Source: Icerya purchasi (taxonomy: Eukaryota; Arthropoda; Insecta; Hemiptera; Monophlebidae). From it: 64,000 nucleotides of DNA. The notes under the pieces were generated by a model, which ran no database searches, was not told where the DNA came from, and was given only the letters and a program-made list of their open reading frames with translations. Where the stretch lies: assembly GCA_039619475.1 (NCBI GenBank), contig CM077115.1, forward strand, positions 151,131,774-151,195,773. The letters are read 5' to 3'. A program made the translations under genes and the position numbers. This document shows positions 56,320-64,000 of the stretch, piece after piece (within the stretch, counting starts at the first letter, position 1; the number at the start of each line of letters is the position of its first letter).

Positions 56320-56465
56320 TCATTTTTCTGGTACCCAATAATTATTTTAGTTTGGATAAACGTAAGAGCGACTTAAGTCCAGGACGAGACAAATCTCGAA
56401 CTATTGAGATCCAGTTTTGTAGCCAAGCTCATTAACTACCCGAGTACCGCGCTTAATTAATGACT
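56320..56465 (+). repeat. Dispersed repeat, copy 2
   Basis: Counterpart of 43005-43180 (TGGTACCCAATAATTATTTT, GAGCGACTTAAGTCC, GGACGAGACAAATCTCG). Confidence 0.6.
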
Positions 56466-57772
56466 ATGTCATTCTTAGCCTGGGGTACACTACATTTTTT
56501 ATCAATGATTATGTCCCGTTAAGGGTACACTGCTTTTATATCTCATGGTTTTATCCCGCTACTTCATATAAGGTAAAGGTTAAATACTGTGCTGTACAAT
56601 TACGAAGACTTTTTTAAAAATAAAAGACCGATAAGAATGACGTAGTCGATTGAAAACAATTCTTCCAAACGATATATATATATACATATAAACATACTTA
56701 TACATACATATATATATATATATATTGATACGGATTCGGTACTTTTGGCGCTATCTGTTATTCGACGTTCGAGCTAGAAATTATTCTTCGATTTATTCAT
56801 TAATTCTCGGTTTCTCGAACGTCGATATATTTTACATCGCCGTTTTGTCTTGTCTTCGTAGCTTATCTGCCCGATACCAAAAATCCCCGAGATCAGTGGC
56901 GTGATTGGCGAGTACACGGTCGCGCTGGGGTAGAGACGCAATAGTGTCTGAGTGGTAGTGGTCAGCAGCTAAGACAATGATATGCGCGTGCGGCAAGAAG
57001 CGCTAAATAAGATGTGCCGAGTAATGTCGAGCCGGGAGAACATTATGAAAGACAGGGTAGCAGCCGATTTAAAATACATGTTAATATAAGAATGTTCTAG
57101 AAAAATCGTCGTGCGTATTAATTGATAAGGTACGGGGTAATTTCAGCGATTCGACTATATCGTTTGGAATAGCCCATCGTGTACCGAAAAATCTTCGTTC
57201 GTGCTAGGCACTATAAAATCGATAGTCAGATTAATTGTTCACGCGAGCGAGTCGTGTTTTCTCGTGGCTCGAAAAAGAACTTTCGTTGTAATTTTGTCGT
57301 CGCCGTCACGTGTAACCGTTTAGCCTAGTCATTGTGAAAATTCGGCGTGCATTCAACGTAGTTGACAGAAATTTCATTTTTTTGTATAAATTTCTTTGTG
57401 TTTACCAGTCTAAACCGCATTTCTTTTCTCGTACGCATTTATTACGCGGTTGCGTCGCTTGTCTGTGATTTTTCTGAATACATACGTTCTTTTTTAATAA
57501 AAGGTTTTCATTTTTGGACACGTGGTAAAAGAAAGGGCCTCGTGAATTCTCCTGCTGGAGAAACTGCCGCTATTCCGGTGATTTTTTTTGTTTCGTTGTT
57601 TCTTTTTACTTCGAATATTAGTAACAATAATAATAAAAAATAAAAGCCTAATGCTCGTAAAGGGGTTTTCCAATAAATCTTAAGTGTTCGTATAAAATAG
57701 CATCCGAAATCAGGGACTCCTGTTACAAATGGCTCCCGTAGCAGGAACAGTGACCGAGAGTATCGATCTGTT

Positions 57773-57775
<3 letters not shown>

Positions 57776-57832
<57 letters not shown>
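57776..57832. repeat. (TA)n microsatellite
   Basis: Nearly 57 bases of pure TA, directly before the dispersed repeat at 57830. Confidence 0.95.
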
Positions 57833-57835
<3 letters not shown>

Positions 57836-58050
57836 TCATTATCTCCTTAACCATTCGGTTGGTGGGCAACCTATTCGTACATTTTTCAGCTAGATATCGG
57901 TTATGTACTAAGCAATTATTATATGCAACGCGGGTGTACACACGCAAGACTACATCCATAACTGATAATAGCCGCTTGTTATCGCGCTACAAGTTCAGTC
58001 CCGTGTGTGTCTGCTGTGTACTGATCTAGCGCGCATATGATGGTTGTATG
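57833..58050 (+). repeat. Dispersed repeat (uninterrupted copy)
   Basis: Intact counterpart of the split repeat at 24868-25700. Key blocks: CCTATTCGTACATTTTTCAG, TTATATGCAACGCGGGTGTA, CGCTTGTTATCGCGCTACAA, CCCGTGTGTGTC. It is followed by the minus-strand SINE head at 58120, and the two may be parts of one composite SINE. Confidence 0.7.
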
Positions 58051-58119
58051 TGGTGGTTCACCATTGCTTTCCATGTGAAGTAGTGAGCATTTTTAATTTA
58101 AATTTTCATAATAACTTCT

Positions 58120-58173
58120 GTCGTTACCCGGGATCGAACCCAAGCGCTTTAGCAACTAGGCTATCGCGACGAC
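58120..58173 (-). repeat. tRNA-like SINE head, minus strand
   Basis: On the minus strand: GTCGTCGCGATAGCCTAGTT, GCTAAAGCGCTTG, then the box-B-like GGGTTCGATCCCGGG. Compared with 5464-5538 it lacks the anticodon arm but keeps box A and a better box B. Confidence 0.65.
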
Positions 58174-58524
58174 ATATATACATACATGGATGAAAAACAT
58201 AGTCCCTTTACTCACTAAGCGTGTGTGTTAATAAATGAGTTTTTCTAAGTATAACTTAAAGTAGCTTAAAAATATTAGGTGCAATGATTTAATGCTTTTT
58301 GGATATTTACAGGAAGTGCATAAGATAGAAAAACACTATATATATATGTTAATTACAACGTAATTCTTAGGCTACCATCCATTAGAAAATTTAACAAGGC
58401 AAGCGACGGCTAAACGAACGATGTCCGAGAGATCGTGAATTAATGACATTTCAGAATATTTTCTAACTTGGACATCGTTAACAGATAGCGCTGCAAGTAC
58501 CGAATCCGTATCAATATATATATG

Positions 58525-61500
58525 CATACACACTCACTCTCTCATCCAATCACTCACGCATACGCATATATATACATATATTAGTGGCGAATCCGCCGGT
58601 ACTTCTAATCATGCGGTGAAGTACCCACAGTAAATTTAAAAAAAAAAAAAAAAATCTACCAGTATTTCTCTAGTAACAACGATTAACTTGGCTTAGGAGA
58701 CAGTTTTTAGTTTGCCAATAAAAATCCGAGAAGTCACTATTTGAGCATGTGAAGAAAAATGCTTAATGTGCAAAACACTTTCGTCAGTGTCGAATAATAT
58801 TAAATTTCGGTTTGTTGATTTACTCGTCTTTCCCCTACAGTTCGCTAGGCGCTTAGTGGAGCGTAAGGTAACAAGAGGGACGTAACTAGGAACGAGTTTC
58901 AGTTCTACAGTTGTTCGTTCCATTCCATTTACGGTTTTCACGGATACGGTTAATTGTACAAAACGGTTATTCGTATTAATCGCAATGTTCATTAAATAAT
59001 AATAGTAATAATAATCTTTTTTTCGTTTCTTTTTAGATTGTTCTGTAATTAATATCAATGCGGGATTTAGTTGTATTGGCTCGTGTTTTGTTGTTATCGC
59101 TTCGTCATTTAATAACATCAATCCTAGTTTCAAAAAATTATTTATTTACGGGAAAACCGCAGCTCGGTGAGTTAAAACCTTACTTCATAATCACTCGTGT
59201 ACGCGCACTGCACACGGGATTGCAAAGCCTTTAAGCGCACACAACTGCAGACGCAGACATCGACAGCAATTCAACAGATGTTATGCTACAAAAGACACAT
59301 CCTCTCCAACCAGCGCGATTTATTCTTAACGCATTGGGGAAAAAAGTTGTATTAAGCGGTTGAAAGTGAGTTAGTTTATTAAATAACCGCTTGTACGAAC
59401 AATTAAAAAATTATAGTTCTAAGGATATATTTAAATTTTTTTTTTTTTTAAATTTTATTGTATAACTGTTAAAACGATTAACTGATTTATACGGATAATC
59501 GAAATCCCGATTAATACGGATAATCGCTTCATACAGTTACCCGTACCCGTAAAAACCGCAAACCCGGTTTTCATCCGAATAATCGGTTTAAACCGATGCT
59601 GGAGATAACCGGGTTATCAGTATATCCGTTAAAATCACCGGCCCTAGTATTTACGTTACTTCGTTACATCTGTCACCTGTGTGTTACAGAGATGAGAAGT
59701 AACTATTGTAAATAAAAGAATTGATTGTAACTATGCAATTCGTTTCATAACCAAATAAATGAAAGAAACGATTAACTACACAAAACGGTAGACAGTGATC
59801 AAGGGGAATTGAAGTACAAATAACACCTTTTATCTTTACCACTTATACAATTTGTATGTATTACTCACATGCTCACTAGCTTATTACATGACGATACGTA
59901 CGTAGTATAATCAGATGATGAATAAACCGACACAACACTATTCCGCTGCACCTAGCTAGGAACGAGAAGAATTCTTCAGTTATAAATTTAGTTACAGTAA
60001 ATGAATAGTATATATGCTATCCATACGGGCTAAATTGTCGTTGCATGTGCGCGTCATTGATCAATGATTTGGAAAAGCTGCGTATTTTAATCGCATTACG
60101 CTTTATGTATCCACGGCGTCGTGATGATGACTGGCGCCGGGGCGTTACATTGTGTTACACCATTCGTAATAGCAACTCTAGAATTTTACATTATCGCCAA
60201 AAATTTTAATAGCGGCCTCGTGAAGCAGTACTGATTATTGATTTTTTACCTGTTTTTGATTCGTTATAAATTTCAAATCTCCATTTTATTTGTATGTCTG
60301 TTTGTCACGTTTCGCTGTTTTATAATTTGTCCTCTGAACTATTTATTTTTGACGTGTTTTAACAAATTAATTTAGTTTTAAGTTTTTTTAGTTTAGTAAA
60401 GTTAAAATTTAAATTTAAACAATTTCCTTCACTAACCGTAAGTAATAAAAATTTAATAAAACAAATTTTGATAAACCCTATCAAGTGCAATAGCATTTAT
60501 TAGAATTTGTTAAATTTAATCATTTAAATTATGTCAATAATTTAAATTCAGGCAGTACACCTATTTTGAACGATTAATTAGTTTTGGAATATTAAGATCG
60601 TCTACTGGCTCCAAATTGTTTTAGCTTTTAAACATTGTTAAGTTACCGCGTACATTTATACGGAAAAAATTAATTTTCAAAGAAAAATTTTGAAAAAAAT
60701 TTAAATGCTTTATTTTTAAATACGCACCACACAATTTCGCATACGATAATACTTACTCTTGTACTTAATTAAATTTGAAAATAAATGCAAAAAATGAATT
60801 TGAGACAAAAATTATAAATGACAATCGAGGATAGATTTTTATAATGATCGGTGTTCTTCATTCGGTATATCTCACCATTGGCTTTGCGTTAGCTCGGTAA
60901 AATTTAACATCTGCAAATTTAGTAATCTGATATTAGTCATGCAATAATAAATGACGAGAAATACGAACAATATTTTACTTTTTCACGAAATTACGTATTA
61001 CTTGTTGATTTTTTTTTGGATATTTTTAAATGAGATGGCGGCAACGGCGGTGAAGAAAATGTGATAATTAAAGTTTTACATTCAGGTATATTATAAAAGT
61101 GAGCAATTAGTTGAGTCAATTTACATTATGCTCGGATGTGAAGTTTGATTTGGTATTAATCTACCGAGAAGTTCTTCAAGTTGATGTTGATGGTGCATCG
61201 CCAGTTTCCTTAAATCCGTGGTGATATATCTACCTGAACTGTAAGAATTGTTTACGAGGCTTTTTCTTATTTTGTATACTCGAATAACATGAATGACACC
61301 AGTATTTAACAGAAATATACTAAAATTAGTATTCAAAATATTAAAAGCACCGACATTTAAATTTTCTTTTTGTTATTTATTTAATTTATTATATTATATT
61401 TTTATATTTTTCATATTTATAAACGCAATTTTAAGCTGAGCTTTACGTGGTATTTCCTGTATTTTTATTCGGTTTTTATTGGCCTTACGATAAGAATTCG

Positions 61501-62005
61501 TTACTATTATTAATAAATATGTAATTTTATGTCGAGGGTAATATGAAAAATGATGTATAATATTATTGCATCATTAGATGTAACATTTATTAAAGAAAAC
61601 TATTATCTGAGAAGGGTGACCCTATAATGAGGCTTAAATGATCTAGTTTTACACTCACACACTAGCGTGCTCTTTCTCCATGTACATACACGTATGTACG
61701 TACCTATTACATATAAACCCGATTTTTCAAACTCTACTATGAGGACATCCCTTATACCCTTAGATGATAGTTTTTCATAATTCTTATGAAAGAGCCGGTT
61801 TAACTGGTCATGCCATTTTAAACGTTACATAAAAATGACACAGTAATTAATATACTCATATGTACATTCTATTCTAGACACCATGCTATAAATTGTATTC
61901 GTAATTATAGGTTGCTTTGGACAAACATATCCGTGAAACATGATTTTGACAATTTTCGATTCAAGCAGATACTATACACTATTCGCTTTTTAAAATTATT
62001 CAATA
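58525..62005. other. Intergenic 3' of gene B, no gene seen
   Basis: AT-rich. The segment 59480-59640 is dense in CGGATAATCG, TTAACGGATA and ACCGGGTTATC-like motifs, probably an old transposon end. A minus-strand frame at 58693-59133 has no recognised domain. Confidence 0.4.
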
Positions 62006-62010
62006 TTCCG

Positions 62011-63895
62011 TCATTGCATCAAATGTAATTTTATCATAATAAATAATTCATATTTACCCGAAGGACCAATAATAAGATTTAGTGTTGATTTCGGCGTTAA
62101 AACAAACTTTCTATATCCTTTAGGGTCATCAAATAAATCCTGGAATCAAAAAATGTTTTATTTTTTAGTGACTTTGTTTTTCGTTCTTTCTTTCTAAAAT
62201 TAAACTTATTCTGCTTGCTAAGATTTATTTGAACAAGGATCTGTCAGTTTTTAGTATGTCCAGCAAAACATAATATGTATATTTTACGAAAGAACCAAAA
62301 CTTTTAGTTCATGTAATGAAAAGAGGTTTGAAATCAATAAGCTCCAAGTGATTTTTATTTATGTTTTTTTTTTTTACGTTAAAGATCTTTTACCGTGGGT
62401 AATTTTTTTTTGAAAATCAGTATTATTGAGTTTTGCAGAACGAGGATTTGAATGTTATCAAATTTCAATGATTTTTGTTATTTTCAGAACCACGAGGATT
62501 CCTACTGATTCGGAAAATCTAAAAATAAATTTAGTTCTTGAATAACTTTCTGAAACTCCGTTACCACGAAAAATAAACACCGTATGACGTAATTTTTCTG
62601 ACAGTATTATTTGAAGACAAGTGTTCTGAAAAAAAAATTAAACACGTGTAGCGATAATTAAGGAAATTCGGTTACACTCAGTCTTTAGCGCTTTAATTTG
62701 ATTTCTTATTTCTATCGCAAATATTAATGATGGCAAATCATAATACAAAAATACTTAAATAATATTGAGTAAAAAACATTATCATCATACACAATAATGC
62801 ATATATACACGTTTTCGGTCCTATTTTAAGGTATTTTAAAGTGATTTAAAAAACTCAGATATCGAATGTAAATAATAGAAAAAAATTTCAGGAATAACTC
62901 ATAATTAGATTTATAATAATTTTTCATTTTTTACACCTGAATTGAACAAAATAAAGGATGGATGAGGAAGCACCTACGATTTACCACCTTCCTAACCAGC
63001 ATTTTCTGCATGTCACTGTACACTGCTTTCACTACATGATCATTGTATATCATACATTATAATAATTGCCTGGTACACAACCTATACCGGTACAGCTAAA
63101 AGTGCACGAATAGGATGCACCAACGCGCGGCGACAAGGCACTGCCTTTAGAGAATAAAAATACACCAATCTATCATTCATAGTCCACAAGTATTTCATAC
63201 ATGTGTTTCTTCCAAGCATCTAACTTGGTTTCTTTTCAATGTAAATATTGATTGATTGATTTACATTTTATTCTAATATATAGTTTTATATTTACATTAC
63301 ACAATAATAATATTAGAAAGATTAGTTAGAGTATTTGGTCTCTTATAAATTATAAAAACTCACATTTCTGTGTTAATTCATTCAACTGTTTAATCTTTAC
63401 TAAATTTTTAAGAAATCATGAATTAAAATTACTCACTATCATGAATAAAGTGGCCAAAAGCTAAAAAAAAAAGAAAATTAATGTGGCTGTTGTAAAATTT
63501 AAATGTGGTTTATTCATACATTCCATTTGTTCAGATTCAAAACATGTAACATTAAATTTGTTCTTATTAATATTTTTTCTTTTCTGTTTTTAGATGAAAA
63601 TGGGAAATCCTCAAAAACGTTTCTAATATATTTATTTACATTCAATTTAAATGTTTGTTATTGCATTTATAAAACTTTTGTTTTATATATCTACCATAAA
63701 TATTTAAACATAATTAACATCATCACTTACGCAAAATAAATATCCGGATGGATTCAATAAATTAATATTTTCTAAGTTAAAATCAAAAGCTACTGGCGAT
63801 CCATTCATTTTTCGATTAAATATTGCGACTGCGTATGAATAAAATTCTTCATAAACAGGAGAAATTTTTCTAAGCCAGATTTCAATTTTGTTATT
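62011..63895 (-). CDS. Gene B (partial): second GH27 paralogue, last two exons
   Basis: Two exons on the minus strand. Exon 63731-63895 (55 codons, after TTTTATAG, ending at GTAAGT) reads NNKIEIWLRKISPVYEEFYS, then YAVAIFN and NPSGYLFC. Exon 62011-62140 (after GATTCCAG) reads DLFDDPKGYRKFVLTPKS, then LNLIIGPSGKYE, and stops at TGA 62013-62011. They match the C-terminal beta domain of gene A exon by exon with the same phase-0 boundaries, but the proteins are clearly diverged. The barrel, with its catalytic residues, lies beyond the right edge. I infer that gene B is transcribed toward gene A, head to tail, with about 20 kb of transposon-rich DNA between them. Confidence 0.82.
62145..63725. other. 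Gene B intron, no feature seen
   Basis: AT-rich intron between the last two gene B exons. Nothing recognised; the plus-strand frame 63503-63739 partly overlaps an exon on the other strand and is random. Confidence 0.5.
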
Positions 63896-64000
63896 CTATA
63901 AAATAAATAAACATATTTCTACTAAAAAAATAATTAAAATAACAGTATTTGTTTAAATAATTTAGTCGTGCAATAATTATACTGATCTGTTATGGATAGG

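Larger units (their letters stand above)
56723..58518. mobile_element. Inverted-repeat-bounded segment (~1.8 kb)
   Basis: TTGATACGGATTCGGTACTT, GCGCTATCTGTTA and CATTAATTC (56725-56830) recur inverted at 58405-58516 (TAACAGATAGCGCTGC, AAGTACCGAATCCGTATCAA). The interior contains a TA microsatellite (57776-57832), a copy of the 24868-25700 repeat (57830-58050), a SINE head (58120-58173) and the start of the palindromic repeat (58352-58390). No transposase. TA-rich sequence at both ends hides the target duplication. Confidence 0.65.

Noticed and set aside
59480..59640. Tandem repeat of CGGATAATCG-like units
   Set aside because: Units vary in spacing and sequence; looks like an old transposon end rather than a satellite, and no boundary could be set.
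1..64000. CRISPR array, bacterial operon or phage
   Set aside because: No regularly spaced repeats with unique spacers; the window is intron-containing animal DNA with eukaryotic transposons.

Overview
This is an AT-rich, intron- and transposon-dense piece of an animal genome, most likely an insect. The evidence is spliced genes with GT/AG boundaries, a dense set of arthropod-type mobile elements (R1-clade and other LINEs, Penelope with GIY-YIG, Copia, Gypsy, hAT, mariner/Tc1, MITEs, a tRNA-headed SINE) and long TA and TTA microsatellites. I cannot name the species; hemipteran-like is a guess.

The only host genes I can support are two members of glycoside hydrolase family 27 (alpha-galactosidase / alpha-N-acetylgalactosaminidase family), both on the minus strand. 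Gene A is spread over about 36 kb: its signal-peptide exon is at 42145-42264 and its stop is at 6338. Eight coding exons (42145-42264, 29802-29976, 27334-27508, 26151-26245, 17400-17532, 14097-14294, 9912-10070, 6338-6457) are free of stops, and their splice phases fit at nearly every junction. One short exon after the first, and possibly a micro-exon between 26151 and 17532, were not found. Gene B enters from the right edge with its last two exons (63731-63895 and 62011-62140), which have the same phases as the last two of gene A, so this is a tandem paralogue pair. In gene A the residue aligned with the catalytic nucleophile Asp is Ala, and cysteines that pair in active enzymes are also missing. 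The acid/base Asp, the IDDCW pocket and the signal peptide remain. Gene A therefore looks like a secreted, catalytically dead GH27 protein kept under selection, and it is the most interesting thing here.

The rest is mobile DNA, much of it nested inside gene A's introns. 0.8-6.3 kb: a foldback MITE, a Penelope fragment, a tRNA-like SINE head and a small palindromic repeat. 7-12.3 kb: 3' ends of two LINEs and a mariner deletion derivative. 14.7-16.6 kb: relics of one LINE family called LINE-A here. 17.6-23.5 kb: a Gypsy pol interrupted by an I/Jockey-like LINE, itself interrupted by a GC-rich R1-clade LINE with a 14-bp target duplication. 24.9-25.6 kb: a LINE inside another repeat. 27.7-29.7 kb: a hAT transposase split by a pogo-like MITE. 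31.3-35.2 kb: a gag-only Copia element whose left LTR holds a 1.69-kb Mutator-like element (9-bp target duplication, about 90-bp terminal repeats, a C2H2-finger ORF) and whose right LTR holds a LINE-A copy. 35.3-41.5 kb: more LINEs and a solo LTR.

Between the two genes (42.3-62.0 kb) lie LINE ORF1 and RT relics, a nearly complete Tc1/mariner-type element with 38-bp inverted repeats (49707-51014), a 1.69-kb element with inverted repeats of almost 400 bp (54196-55886), and another inverted-repeat-bounded segment (56723-58518). No CRISPR array, rRNA gene or convincing functional tRNA gene was seen. All calls come from reading the sequence, without database searches.
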